The notes beneath the pieces are model-generated. The model saw only the letters and a list, made by a program, of their open reading frames with translations. It ran no database searches and had not been told where the DNA came from. Source: CAYSAQ01 sp964429235 (GTDB taxonomy: Bacteria > Margulisbacteria > Riflemargulisbacteria > GWF2-35-9 > DYQY01). From it: DNA of 47,909 nt. The position numbers and the translations under genes were made by a program. The stretch is taken from the NCBI GenBank assembly GCA_964429235.1, contig CAYSAQ010000012.1, positions 1 to 47,909 on the forward strand, in the 5' to 3' direction. Below, piece by piece: positions 1-7,764 of the stretch (its first letter is position 1; every line of letters begins with the position of its first letter).

Positions 1-1320
1 TTTAGGCATCTTGAGATAACGGCAAAAGTAGATGTGTCACATTTTTTTCGTTTCATGATGAAGAATAAATTAACGAAAGATAGTACCGTGAAGTCTATTG
101 ATTGGTTAAAAAGATCATTATCAATAAGTGTGAAAAATATGCATATTTATAAGAACATGATTATTGGACAACCATATTATGTAAGATCTTCAGCTCTTGG
201 AGAAAGTGGAGGGTCTGGTATTTATGAGTCTATGATTTATCTTCCAACAGGTGACAAAAAACAGGATTTAAATAGACTTTGGAAAGTTCAGAAACGTATT
301 TATGCAAGTGAATTTAGTGCTAAAGCGAAAGCTTATAGAGAAAAGCATCATACAAAATTTGGGATGTCATTACTTATTACTCCTGTTGTTGGGGAACTCG
401 ATGGATCTGATTTTAGTCCAGCTTATGCTGGAGAGGGATATACTAGTTATGACGGACATCCCAAAGTATTTATTACAAGAGGTATTCGAAACGAAGCAGA
501 AATAATGTGTTTAGAATTAATTGATGACAAAATTCAAATATCGCATGAGGAAAAAGCTGATGGTAAGTGGGTTGTAAGTTATAGTTTTTTAAATGATGAA
601 AGTTATCTGAGCCGTTCTTTCTCAATTTTTAGCCATGTATCGAGTAGTTCTAATAAAAAAGAAAATATAAAAGAACAAGTAATAGAAAAAGGGATAGTGC
701 TTTTAAATATGATAAAAGATATTAAAGGTTCTTTTTATTTTGAATTTGCAATGCAGGAGGAAATATCAAATCCTATTTTAGTGCAGGTGAATCCGTTCAT
801 TGATAATATTAATAAATCCGATATAAAACCATTACCGGAACAGTATAAATCAATATTTAAAGGATTAGATATTGTTAATCATGGACAGAAATTTGGAAAG
901 GGGATTGTTTATATAGACCAGGCAACTAAGGCTGGGGCTTTAGCACAAATACAAATTAATTCTTTATATCATGATTATTTATTAATAGTAAAACCTGATT
1001 CATTAACACGGGCATTAGGTGTTCCCCCTATAGGTTATTCGCATTATTGTAATACACAGGCATTAATAGAGTTACAACAATTTATGATATTGGACTATGA
1101 GCCTATTGACCATGGATCTTTTCGAGGGAGTAAGCATTTTGACCAATTATGTCGACGAGAAGATATTTTTTTTCTTGGTGTAGAGGATTTTGAAAAGGAT
1201 TGGGATAAACATCTTCCTAAAGGAGAAAAAATTACTGATGGAATGTGGTTTTGGCCAGACATTGAATTTGTAGTTTCAAATCATAAAAATCATGGTGAGC
1301 TTTTTATTAAATCAGTATAA
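1..1320 (+). CDS. PEP/pyruvate-binding (PPDK N-terminal type) ATP-grasp protein, 5' partial
   Basis: The reading frame is open to the first base, so the true start probably lies upstream; the internal GTG at 34 and ATG at 55 have no Shine-Dalgarno. The protein matches the ATP-binding domain of pyruvate phosphate dikinase and PEP synthase. It has a VRSSALGE motif around residue 50 of the GTG-34 form, followed by the family's W-x-S-x-A-x-x-Y-R type segment (here YASEFSAKAKAYR) and a later ITPVV strand like the family's VQ-MV strand. The phosphohistidine and PEP-binding domains of full enzymes are absent, since the protein stops at about 430 residues. Stand-alone domains of this kind are known in antibiotic-phosphorylating and other phosphotransfer enzymes, so the substrate cannot be assigned. 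The frame continues for 34 sense codons after the TAA stop (see the 1330-1422 entry). Family is well supported; function is unknown. Confidence 0.7.
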   Translation, partial: FRHLEITAKVDVSHFFRFMMKNKLTKDSTVKSIDWLKRSLSISVKNMHIYKNMIIGQPYYVRSSALGESGGSGIYESMIYLPTGDKKQDLNRLWKVQKRIYASEFSAKAKAYREKHHTKFGMSLLITPVVGELDGSDFSPAYAGEGYTSYDGHPKVFITRGIRNEAEIMCLELIDDKIQISHEEKADGKWVVSYSFLNDESYLSRSFSIFSHVSSSSNKKENIKEQVIEKGIVLLNMIKDIKGSFYFEFAMQEEISNPILVQVNPFIDNINKSDIKPLPEQYKSIFKGLDIVNHGQKFGKGIVYIDQATKAGALAQIQINSLYHDYLLIVKPDSLTRALGVPPIGYSHYCNTQALIELQQFMILDYEPIDHGSFRGSKHFDQLCRREDIFFLGVEDFEKDWDKHLPKGEKITDGMWFWPDIEFVVSNHKNHGELFIKSV

Positions 1321-1329
1321 AATCGATAT

Positions 1330-1422
1330 ATGTTTGATGTTTCTGTTGAAAATATAAATGTAGTTAATTCTTCTGATTTAATTGGAAATGCGGCAAGAGA
1401 AATAAAAGTATTTTTCGGATAG
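1330..1422 (+). other. Short in-frame extension or 30-aa ORF after the ATP-grasp gene
   Basis: An ATG at 1330 opens 30 codons ending at TAG 1420-1422. The frame is the same as that of the preceding gene, whose TAA is only three codons upstream. The peptide (MFDVSVENINVVNSSDLIGN and ten more residues) has a composition typical of protein and not of random AT-rich DNA. It may be the remnant of a longer C-terminus after a premature stop, or a small peptide gene. No Shine-Dalgarno is visible. Confidence 0.3.
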
Positions 1423-1427
1423 AGAAG

Positions 1428-1456
1428 TTGCCAAACTAATAAGTTTTATCTATAAT
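1428..1456 (+). promoter_or_regulatory. Sigma-70-type promoter of tRNA-Gln
   Basis: TTGCCA (1428-1433) is separated by exactly 17 nt from TATAAT (1451-1456). A transcript would start near 1463, about 10 nt before the tRNA. This is one of the clearest consensus promoters in the window. Confidence 0.8.
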
Positions 1457-1472
1457 TGGTTTGTAATAATAT

Positions 1473-1546
1473 TGCCCCATAGTGTAATGGTAGCACGACA
1501 GATTCTGATTCTGTTTGTCGAGGTTCAAGTCCTTGTGGGGCAGCCA
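1473..1546 (+). tRNA. tRNA-Gln (anticodon CTG)
   Basis: A full cloverleaf can be drawn. The acceptor strands TGCCCCA and TGGGGCA pair, the anticodon stem ACAGA/TCTGT encloses loop TTCTGAT giving anticodon CTG, and the T-arm contains GGTTCAAGTCC. Discriminator G and the CCA end are encoded. The D-arm (AGTGTAATGGTAGCAC) has the usual GG. The CTG anticodon is slightly unexpected in an AT-rich genome, where TTG would be the main glutamine tRNA, so a TTG isoacceptor is probably encoded elsewhere. Confidence 0.93.
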
Positions 1547-1582
1547 CACTGCGTGATTTGTAAACAAATCTGCTTCATGTGG
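1544..1582 (+). other. Hairpin after tRNA-Gln
   Basis: CCACA...TGTGG outer arms enclose GATTTG-TAAA-CAAATC. The stem has internal mismatches and no T-run, so it may be a processing or weak termination structure between the tRNA and the convergent gene that ends at 1599. Confidence 0.3.
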
Positions 1583-1598
1583 TAAACCATTCAGTAAT

Positions 1599-2936
1599 CT
1601 AACTCATCTCCGAATTAAATCCGTCATAGTTTTTTTTATGCTCTAATTTAACAGACATTTTCCCATCACTTATTTTACTTGCGTAATCAGTGATTTCTTT
1701 TCCCAATTGACCTTCAGTATCAAGATTAGCAAAATGACCTATATCAAAGAATAATTCGACGTTAGAGTAGTTTTCGTCAGAATGCAACATGCTCTTTCCT
1801 AGATCATACATAGACTTAATATATTCTTTAACTAATGTAGTTATTTCTTCATTTGTTTGCCCAAAAGGTTGTGGGTTTATATCTCCAGAAAACATTCTTA
1901 ATAAATAGCCGTCTCCAGGTTTCGCTATTTTATGGACGAATCCTCTACTTGTAATAAAGTGCTTAAGCCCTTCCGGTGATTTTGTAATCTTAATAGTAGA
2001 TTGATCAAATTTATTGTTAATAGAAGAAGGTTTGTCTGGTTTATTTTCGGATATCTTTTCAGTATGCGTATTATCTATATCGATAAAAGCTGCCTCAGTA
2101 AAATTATTTTCATTCATTACATATGAAACTCCAGTATCTTCTATTTTAATAGAACGAAAGTTAGGGGCATTCAAGTTTAAATTTGGGTTGCCCAGAAAAA
2201 ATCCTCGAAATTGTCCAAAACATTCTGCTGGATATATTAGTTTAATATTCAAATCTTTGTGTAATCTAGTCATCTCTAGTGCTTTCATTAAATAATTTGT
2301 ATGATCATTATGAAAATGAGTTTGTAAAAAGACTATTTCCTTTGTTGTACCTTCTGCAATTAATTTTTGTAGCAAAATAGGTGTTGCTGGATTACCACTA
2401 TCAACAACATATGCTGTGTTATTCACTTGATAAATGTGAGTTGTTTCATCAGAGCTAATCCAAAAAACCTTATTTCCATGTGCAATTTGTTCAATTTCTC
2501 CATTTGAAAATACCACTTCTCTTTGAGAAGGATTGTCGTCAAAGATAATTTTTTCATTCATGAAGTTTAATACTTTATTATGCATATCTCTTATGCTCTC
2601 TCGTTCTTGATGTGATGTTGTTATTGAAAGCAGTTGGTCTCTTCGGCCTTCAAGATAATTTCTTAAATATGGAGCCATATCCTTGTCTGTATGAATGCGT
2701 ATCCCAACATTAGATTTAAATATTCCAAATGCCTTGCTAACATTGCTATCGCTGCTTTCATTTGCTGTTTGCAATAGCGCACATTCATCATTAACAGAAT
2801 TTAGGATAGCGTCAAAAATTGGATATATAGCTTCTTTTGTTTGTAAATGTATCTCCATTTTACGTTCTACACCTTCAGCAAGTTTGGATCCTGCCCAATA
2901 ATCAGGGGATAGCCCTGGAGGACATGCAATATACAT
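1599..2936 (-). CDS. Metallo-beta-lactamase-fold hydrolase with long N-terminal region
   Basis: The key evidence is the metal-binding motif THFHNDH (H-x-H-x-D-H) about 205 residues from the start, preceded by a strand ending in VVDSGNP, which is the usual layout of the MBL superfamily beta-sandwich. Later FSGDI and DIGHF segments could supply the bridging Asp and last His. The first 160 or so residues do not resemble a known domain and make the protein (445 aa) longer than a simple MBL hydrolase. There is no signal peptide, so it is probably cytoplasmic. I placed the start at ATG 2936; a TTG at 2975 in the same frame would add 13 residues, and neither has a clear Shine-Dalgarno. The gene follows a 53-aa ORF on the same strand, probably co-transcribed. 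Substrate unknown. Confidence 0.65.
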   Translation of the reverse strand: MYIACPPGLSPDYWAGSKLAEGVERKMEIHLQTKEAIYPIFDAILNSVNDECALLQTANESSDSNVSKAFGIFKSNVGIRIHTDKDMAPYLRNYLEGRRDQLLSITTSHQERESIRDMHNKVLNFMNEKIIFDDNPSQREVVFSNGEIEQIAHGNKVFWISSDETTHIYQVNNTAYVVDSGNPATPILLQKLIAEGTTKEIVFLQTHFHNDHTNYLMKALEMTRLHKDLNIKLIYPAECFGQFRGFFLGNPNLNLNAPNFRSIKIEDTGVSYVMNENNFTEAAFIDIDNTHTEKISENKPDKPSSINNKFDQSTIKITKSPEGLKHFITSRGFVHKIAKPGDGYLLRMFSGDINPQPFGQTNEEITTLVKEYIKSMYDLGKSMLHSDENYSNVELFFDIGHFANLDTEGQLGKEITDYASKISDGKMSVKLEHKKNYDGFNSEMS

Positions 2937-3029
2937 TGTTAGAAATTGTAAATTAGTTGCATGATTAACTCTCAATACAATTCTGTTACACTTGCTAATA
3001 TTTGTTTCATTTTCCTTTGCTAATTTAGA

Positions 3030-3191
3030 TCAATGTTGCATGAAAGACTTCCCTCCAGCTAATCCATCTGAAGAAAGCAGGTCTATCTCTAGAGTGTCTT
3101 TACCAATGCGAAAATTTATATGTTCTCCACGTATTATTTTATTACTTGTAGTATCAATATTTGTTTTTAGTGCTACTAATTTATATAACAT
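3030..3191 (-). CDS. Hypothetical 53-aa protein
   Basis: Reading the minus strand, ATG at 3191 is preceded by GAGGAA with 5 nt spacing, a good Shine-Dalgarno. An in-frame TGA lies four codons upstream, which fixes the start. The ORF ends with TGA at 3030-3032. The peptide begins MLYKLVALKTNID and ends GLAGGKSFMQH; it has no membrane segment or Cys motif and I recognise no family. It lies about 55-95 nt upstream of the metallo-beta-lactamase-fold gene on the same strand, so the two may be an operon. The opposite strand also carries an ORF here, but that one lacks a ribosome-binding site and reads like a shadow. Confidence 0.5.
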   Translation of the reverse strand: MLYKLVALKTNIDTTSNKIIRGEHINFRIGKDTLEIDLLSSDGLAGGKSFMQH

Positions 3192-3323
3192 TAGAGTTCC
3201 TCATTTATATATGTTTTTTAATATGTTTATAAAATATCGAACAAAAACATTTTTTATTGCATTAATCTTGCTTAATTGGATGTTTTATTTCTATTCATAT
3301 AGCCTGTCCAGCCACATTAATTA

Positions 3324-3332
3324 TGATATAAT
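3324..3332 (+). promoter_or_regulatory. Extended -10 promoter giving a leaderless mRNA
   Basis: TGATATAAT is a perfect extended -10 element (TGN-TATAAT). Only 6 nt separate its end from the ATG at 3339, so the transcript should begin at or next to the A of the start codon. No Shine-Dalgarno is present. Confidence 0.6.
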
Positions 3333-3338
3333 CATCCC

Positions 3339-4049
3339 ATGGCACAAATAATAAACTTAACAATAGCAAGAAACATGTACGATATGTGGGATAAGCTAGG
3401 CACATTAAATCCATATCAGTCTGAGTTTCGTCATATTTTAGACCAGCTAGTTTTATTGCCAGAATTTTCTATCTTTTTTAAAGAAACTTTAATAAACGAA
3501 TTAACTATGGAGAATGTAGACTTAGTTTGTCATATTATTGAGAAATATTATAATGATTATGCAAACTTACTTGATGACAAGAACCATATGCTCTATATAA
3601 AGCGAAGAATCGGCAATTGCTTGGCCTTAATTAGAGGAAAAGAGGCCGAAGAGTATATGTATGCGTTTCCTGAGATAAAACTCAATGACAACGATCCTCG
3701 TGCGTCTTTCCTTTTACAGGTTTTAGACTTTGTGGATTTCATGCAACCAGACCACCAGACAATAGAAGAATTGCTTAATACTCCATTCTTTCAATATGAA
3801 CAAATGGTTCAATACATTTCATACTTTCCACAGGAGAAAATACCATTACTTTTAGAGAAGCTTTCTTATGTTGATAAACAAAATTATGTATTAATGACTA
3901 TTAAGCCAATTGGTAATTTTAAAAACACACATTCACTAGATGCTTTAGAGAATTTAGAGAAATATTATAGAGACTACGATGAAGAAGTCTTACCTATAAT
4001 TTATAAGACTATGCAAAAGTTAGTTTTCAACCAACCAGCAATAGTTTAA
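3339..4049 (+). CDS. Hypothetical helical protein (236 aa)
   Basis: I do not recognise this protein. It is predominantly helix-forming, with many Leu, Ile, Glu and Lys, no signal peptide, no membrane segment and no catalytic motif. A region around residues 60-110 (Y-x-D-Y-A-N-L-L-D-D and RRIGNCLALIRGKEAEEY) suggests a stack of helical hairpins like TPR or HEAT proteins, but no repeat is regular enough to call. The ATG at 3339 follows an extended -10 promoter by 6 nt, so translation is probably from a leaderless mRNA. A palindromic repeat follows directly after the stop codon. Confidence 0.6.
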   Translation: MAQIINLTIARNMYDMWDKLGTLNPYQSEFRHILDQLVLLPEFSIFFKETLINELTMENVDLVCHIIEKYYNDYANLLDDKNHMLYIKRRIGNCLALIRGKEAEEYMYAFPEIKLNDNDPRASFLLQVLDFVDFMQPDHQTIEELLNTPFFQYEQMVQYISYFPQEKIPLLLEKLSYVDKQNYVLMTIKPIGNFKNTHSLDALENLEKYYRDYDEEVLPIIYKTMQKLVFNQPAIV

Positions 4050-4141
4050 ACCCTCTCCCTAGCCCTCTCCCAAGAGAGGGGATATTATCCTAAATATATT
4101 TTTCTTATTCTTTCCCCTGGAGGAAAGGCAGATAGGGGGTA
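4050..4141. repeat. MITE/REP-like palindromic repeat
   Basis: The intergenic stretch begins CCCTCTCCCTAGCCCTCTCC and ends GGAAAGGCAGATAGGGGGT. The two ends are imperfect inverted repeats of each other, and CCCTCTC-CCAA-GAGAGGG (4063-4080) forms a perfect 7-bp stem. Composition is much more GC-rich than its surroundings. It resembles the small CCCTCTCCC-type palindromic repeats dispersed in many bacterial genomes. It may also act as a terminator-like structure, though no T-run follows. Confidence 0.55.
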
Positions 4142-4213
4142 ATCAACCAGTTTATATCCATGTTTAAGTATGCCTATATATAGGCACAAGAACTTTGTGG
4201 GGAAGAGGGGTTT

Positions 4214-5989
4214 ATGAATATCATTAGAAAAAGACTATATATAGTATATGGGTTGTTAATCCTGTCTTTTTTATTTGCAAAAGATTATGAGAAAGTGTTA
4301 CAGAATAGTTGGAATCATTATAAGGATCAAAAGATAGCTATTAATGGACGACCTTTAGCTGATACAGATTATCGTGATCTTAGTAAAGGTAGTTATGGTA
4401 AAGAGCTAAGCTTTTCTGAAACGATATCCTATGTTTTATATCGATCAGTACTTATAGATGATAGAGAGACTTTTGATAAAGTTTGGACTTGGTCATATTT
4501 CAATATGATGAGAAAGAATGTTCCAAGAGTTTTTAATTGGGCAGAGAGCCGTTGGGACAAAATGCCTAATAGTAAGAAAGATAATCTTTTTTGCTGGAGA
4601 TTCACCCCGAATATAAAGAATACAAATATTGGTGGAATAGTTTATGTTCCAGATAGTTCTCAAGCAATCCATGGTTGGAGAGATGGTGCAGAAGTAGCTC
4701 CAGATGGAGATGAGCTAATTGCTGGTGCACTTATTATGGCTCACAATCGTTGGGGTAGCGGTGAAAATGAATTTGCTTATGAAGAGATTGCTAAAGATAT
4801 TGTAAATGATATTTGGAGCAAATGTGTTTATAAATCCGGCAGTGATATATTAGAAGACTTCCAGAACCCTGCATCATTAGACAAATGGTTTGAGTATCAT
4901 GGTGGAGGAATGTTGATGAAACAACTAGAGAAAGAAGGCGATAATTCGTTTCTTAGCGTAGACACTTTCAATACTGATTATTACGGTATTGGTAAGTATT
5001 TTGGAAATATGGATATGACTAAGGTTAAAGGCTTATCATTTGAAACAAAATGGAACCATGGAGTGAAGCTGGTTTTAGAAGATGTGAAGGGTAACAAAGT
5101 AACGTATAAGAAGAATTATCCATATAGAGATGAGTTTTTTACTGTAGATGTGTATTTCGATCAGAGAGCTCATGAATATTTTGATTGGAGCTCAGTGAAA
5201 TCTATAATGGTTCAACCAATAGATGACTATTTTGCAATGGATAATGTTAAATTGAAACAAGATTTAGTTAATGTTTCGCAGAAATATCATTTGTTATCAA
5301 ACGCTAAAGGAGATCCTTGGATTAATGTGTCTTACTATATGCCGTTTTTATATGAAGCTTTTGCTATTATAGATCCACATCATGATTGGAAGCAGTTGGC
5401 GATTGATGCTTTAGATAATATTAAAGATAGTAAGTATATAACACTTACTAACCATAAGGGGCAGGAGTTTGTGGGTGATGGCTCTTTAGTTCCAGATTGG
5501 TGCATGTTAGATACTAATGGGAAATTAGTGGATTTACCATGGGCACAGGATGGTGTTATAGATGATTATTTATGTGGATGGGATGCCTTTAGAACTTGGT
5601 TCTTTCTGGCAATGACAAAAGAAGTTGTTGGTAGCTCAAAAGCAGGAGAGCTGCTTAGGGATAAGACTTATGATTTTTACAAAGGTAAGTTTAATGACAC
5701 TAATCAGTTGTTGGGGGGTTACTCAATAGATGGTAATAATTCAGAGCAAAGAGGTTTGCAATATGAATATTCTTCTGCCTATGGAGTATATTTATCTCTT
5801 TTTTCATCAATGGGTGATGCTGATATGGAAAAATCAATGCTTGAAAAACTCAATTCCACATACCGAATGGCAGGTTATTGGGGAGATAATTCAAAAGATT
5901 ATTATAAACAGAACTGGGCATGGTTTGGTTTGGAGTTTTATTTGCACAGAGGTAGAAATGTTGCAGAATATTTGGGTATAATGAAATAG
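4214..5989 (+). CDS. Secreted glycoside hydrolase family 8-type glycanase with inserted beta-sandwich
   Basis: Residues 1-22 are a signal peptide (basic start, hydrophobic core ILSFLFA before KDYE). FSETISYVLYRSVLIDD at about 67-83 matches the GH8 segment carrying the catalytic acid (Glu69). APDGDELIAGALIMAHNRW at about 162-180 fits the GH8 signature A-x-D-G-D-x2-I-A with one deviation (Pro in the second place). GH8 enzymes are endoglucanases, chitosanases or xylanases, including BcsZ of cellulose synthesis. Residues about 212-350 interrupt the barrel; they start DILEDFQNP and end FAMDNVKL, typical of a jelly-roll carbohydrate-binding module. The helical part resumes with NVSYYMPFLYEAFA. Start ATG 4214 follows AGAGGGG. 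The gene leads a probable unit with the 6015 gene, 25 nt away. No cellulose synthase is visible nearby, so substrate is open. Confidence 0.75.
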   Translation: MNIIRKRLYIVYGLLILSFLFAKDYEKVLQNSWNHYKDQKIAINGRPLADTDYRDLSKGSYGKELSFSETISYVLYRSVLIDDRETFDKVWTWSYFNMMRKNVPRVFNWAESRWDKMPNSKKDNLFCWRFTPNIKNTNIGGIVYVPDSSQAIHGWRDGAEVAPDGDELIAGALIMAHNRWGSGENEFAYEEIAKDIVNDIWSKCVYKSGSDILEDFQNPASLDKWFEYHGGGMLMKQLEKEGDNSFLSVDTFNTDYYGIGKYFGNMDMTKVKGLSFETKWNHGVKLVLEDVKGNKVTYKKNYPYRDEFFTVDVYFDQRAHEYFDWSSVKSIMVQPIDDYFAMDNVKLKQDLVNVSQKYHLLSNAKGDPWINVSYYMPFLYEAFAIIDPHHDWKQLAIDALDNIKDSKYITLTNHKGQEFVGDGSLVPDWCMLDTNGKLVDLPWAQDGVIDDYLCGWDAFRTWFFLAMTKEVVGSSKAGELLRDKTYDFYKGKFNDTNQLLGGYSIDGNNSEQRGLQYEYSSAYGVYLSLFSSMGDADMEKSMLEKLNSTYRMAGYWGDNSKDYYKQNWAWFGLEFYLHRGRNVAEYLGIMK

Positions 5990-6014
5990 AAGATTAAAAA
6001 TAAGGGGGATATGG

Positions 6015-6707
6015 ATGCTGAATTTGCCAGATTTAAGTAAGGGAAAACTAGAAGATGAAGCTATTTTTGATGTAGATGCGTTGCCAGATATGGGCGAAGA
6101 GGCTGAGAGAGATTTTCTTGATATACTTCAAGAAAGAAAGAAGCTAGAGGAAGTTAGGAAGAAGCACGAGCTTCCACTCCCTAAAGATGAGTCAGAGTTT
6201 AAAGATGCTTATTATAAACAGGATACCGGAAAGCTAACGCTTCAGTTTAAACTTTCAAAAGCCGATTTGCAGAATATGGCACAGGTTACATATGGTTTGT
6301 TTTCTACAGATGTTAATAGTGGTGAATATGAGTTTGAGATAGCTGATACAGAAGAAGAGAATGTTAAAGAGCTATATTATTACGATGAGTTTTCTGGCGA
6401 GATAGTTGATGGTAAAGTAAAAATATATAAAAGATATTTTTTTACTGCCATTGTTAGAAGCTTAGTAAAACAAGAAATATTAATGGAAACATCTCAGAAT
6501 AAATTTTCAATTAATCCTGTTTTTTTTATAAAGCTACAAGTGCATAGTGCCTCTGTTGCAGCGGCTATTAGTCACAAAGGGTTTCCTGTTGCAGATATGA
6601 AAGAGTTTGAAAAGATGAGACAACTTGAAGAAGATATTAAAGCTCCAGACAAGAAGGAGAATATAGCTAAAGAAGATGATAAAGCATCAGCGAAGGATTT
6701 ATTTTAA
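6015..6707 (+). CDS. Hypothetical acidic protein (230 aa)
   Basis: Start ATG 6015 is preceded by AAGGGGG at 6002-6008, the strong Shine-Dalgarno type shared by several genes of this region; an ATG at 6011 is in another frame. The protein is soluble, very acidic, and has charged ends: residues 1-65 contain a likely coiled stretch (DFLDILQERKKLEEVRKKHE) and the last 35 residues are Lys/Glu/Asp-rich and probably disordered. The centre (KLTLQFKLSKADL to FFIKLQVHS) looks like one mixed alpha/beta domain. No family recognised. It sits between the glycanase and the first large acidic protein, so a chaperone or accessory role is conceivable but unsupported. Confidence 0.6.
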   Translation: MLNLPDLSKGKLEDEAIFDVDALPDMGEEAERDFLDILQERKKLEEVRKKHELPLPKDESEFKDAYYKQDTGKLTLQFKLSKADLQNMAQVTYGLFSTDVNSGEYEFEIADTEEENVKELYYYDEFSGEIVDGKVKIYKRYFFTAIVRSLVKQEILMETSQNKFSINPVFFIKLQVHSASVAAAISHKGFPVADMKEFEKMRQLEEDIKAPDKKENIAKEDDKASAKDLF

Positions 6708-6724
6708 TATATCAGAAAAAATTC

Positions 6725-6770
6725 ATGCATGGGTTTTAGGATAGTTAGCGATATTTATAGTGAGGAACAT
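6725..6770 (+). promoter_or_regulatory. Conserved promoter-like block, copy A
   Basis: ATGCATGGGTTTT (6725-6737), 11 unconserved nt, then CGATATTTATAGTGAGGAACAT (first bases at 6749). The same layout occurs at 20807-20851 before another large acidic protein gene. The TATAGT at 6756-6761 could be a -10 element, while the -35 area is a GGGTTTT box and not TTGACA. This suggests a dedicated activator or alternative sigma factor. The transcript would start about 36 nt before the ATG at 6805. Confidence 0.6.
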
Positions 6771-6804
6771 TTAAAAGGCGAATAAATAAAAGGGGGAATG
6801 AGAA

Positions 6805-7725
6805 ATGGCAGGAATAGTAGAAAATTCAGGATACGATTATGGTGCGGTAACAACAGGGACAGCAGCGGAAATAGAGATTAATTTAGAGACAGATGTTTTA
6901 AATGGAGTAAATATTGAGAACTTCGCAGCAACTAGTGAAGGATGGGAATTTAGCATAGATGATAAAAACTTCACACTTAGTACAGATGGTGTTATTCAGA
7001 TGCAGGGTGATGATGGTGTTTATATAGATGTAGGTGATGATATAACACCCGGAGAGGCAACTGCTTTTAATAACTTACTATTAGCTTCAGACGGTGGTAC
7101 ACCATCTATTTCAACTAATGGTAGAACGCAAGTTTCAACATTTAGACCAACTAGTTTATTTCAAAAGATGCTTTATTCTATTTCAAACCAAATGAATGAA
7201 ATGTTTTTAGATATATTGGCTATGTCTACAGTACTTGCTAATGGTTCTGGTCTTAGAGGTATCTTATTATTAGCAGAAAAAGGCATTACTATTGATGGTA
7301 CGGCTGTTTCAAATATTGTATTAGATAACGGTCAACCTATTGGTCCTTTAACAACTTTGGGTGAAATGATTGAAAAAGGTATGGTAGTTGCTGCTATCAC
7401 TGATGCTGATGGTGCTGCTGTTGAAGGAGATGTTGATAGTATTTTAGTTTATCAGCCAGGTAGTGATGTTCCTATAGCCTTAGACCTTAGTGATGTAGAA
7501 GGATTGGAGTTTGTTGTATCTCCTCCTGCTGATTCTGCAGATTGTATTGATGTTAAGCTGACAGATCATGAGTCTATTTTGGAATCACCAGGTACATTGT
7601 TTTTAATTCAACAGTTGCTGCAACAGATGAAAGATTCTATGCAAGCGATCGGGGCTGTTGGTAAAGTTGGTGGAGATGTTAGAACTACTGCTGTTCAGAG
7701 TTTCGTTAGAGACATGAATGGATAG
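6805..7725 (+). CDS. Acidic Asp/Gly-rich protein without signal peptide (306 aa)
   Basis: ATG 6805 follows AAAGGGGG and a conserved promoter block. The N-terminal 100 residues are Thr/Asn/Asp-rich and beta-prone. Residues about 105-160 are hydrophobic-helical (SLFQKMLYSISNQMNEMFLD, then LANGSGLRGILLLAEKG), the middle is acidic (ITDADGAAVEGDVDS), and the C-terminus is an amphipathic helix (LLQQMKDSMQAIGAVGKVGG). There is no Sec signal. The helix-rich C-terminus after a beta-rich N-terminus is reminiscent of proteins exported by signal-peptide-independent machines, but no secretion gene is in view. A rho-independent terminator follows. No family recognised; it may be a substrate or structural partner of the 2228-aa protein downstream. 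Confidence 0.65.
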   Translation: MAGIVENSGYDYGAVTTGTAAEIEINLETDVLNGVNIENFAATSEGWEFSIDDKNFTLSTDGVIQMQGDDGVYIDVGDDITPGEATAFNNLLLASDGGTPSISTNGRTQVSTFRPTSLFQKMLYSISNQMNEMFLDILAMSTVLANGSGLRGILLLAEKGITIDGTAVSNIVLDNGQPIGPLTTLGEMIEKGMVVAAITDADGAAVEGDVDSILVYQPGSDVPIALDLSDVEGLEFVVSPPADSADCIDVKLTDHESILESPGTLFLIQQLLQQMKDSMQAIGAVGKVGGDVRTTAVQSFVRDMNG

Positions 7726-7764
7726 GTTAGTTAGCTAGTTCATTAGTTTAATTGTTTATTAGTT

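Noticed and set aside
2992..3351. 119-codon plus-strand ORF with hydrophobic stretches
   Set aside because: It has no ribosome-binding site and runs antisense over a 53-aa minus-strand ORF that has a good Shine-Dalgarno. Its end overlaps the promoter and start of the 3339 gene.
4214..5989. Naming the GH8 protein BcsZ of a cellulose operon
   Set aside because: No bcsA or bcsB is nearby and an extra inserted module is present; only the family is supported.
6725..6770. Reading the conserved block as a classical sigma-28 (FliA-type) promoter
   Set aside because: GGGTTTT and CGATAT resemble the two halves, but the spacing is about 2 nt too short and the A-rich -35 is missing. A TATA(A/G)T -10 fits as well, so the sigma factor cannot be named.
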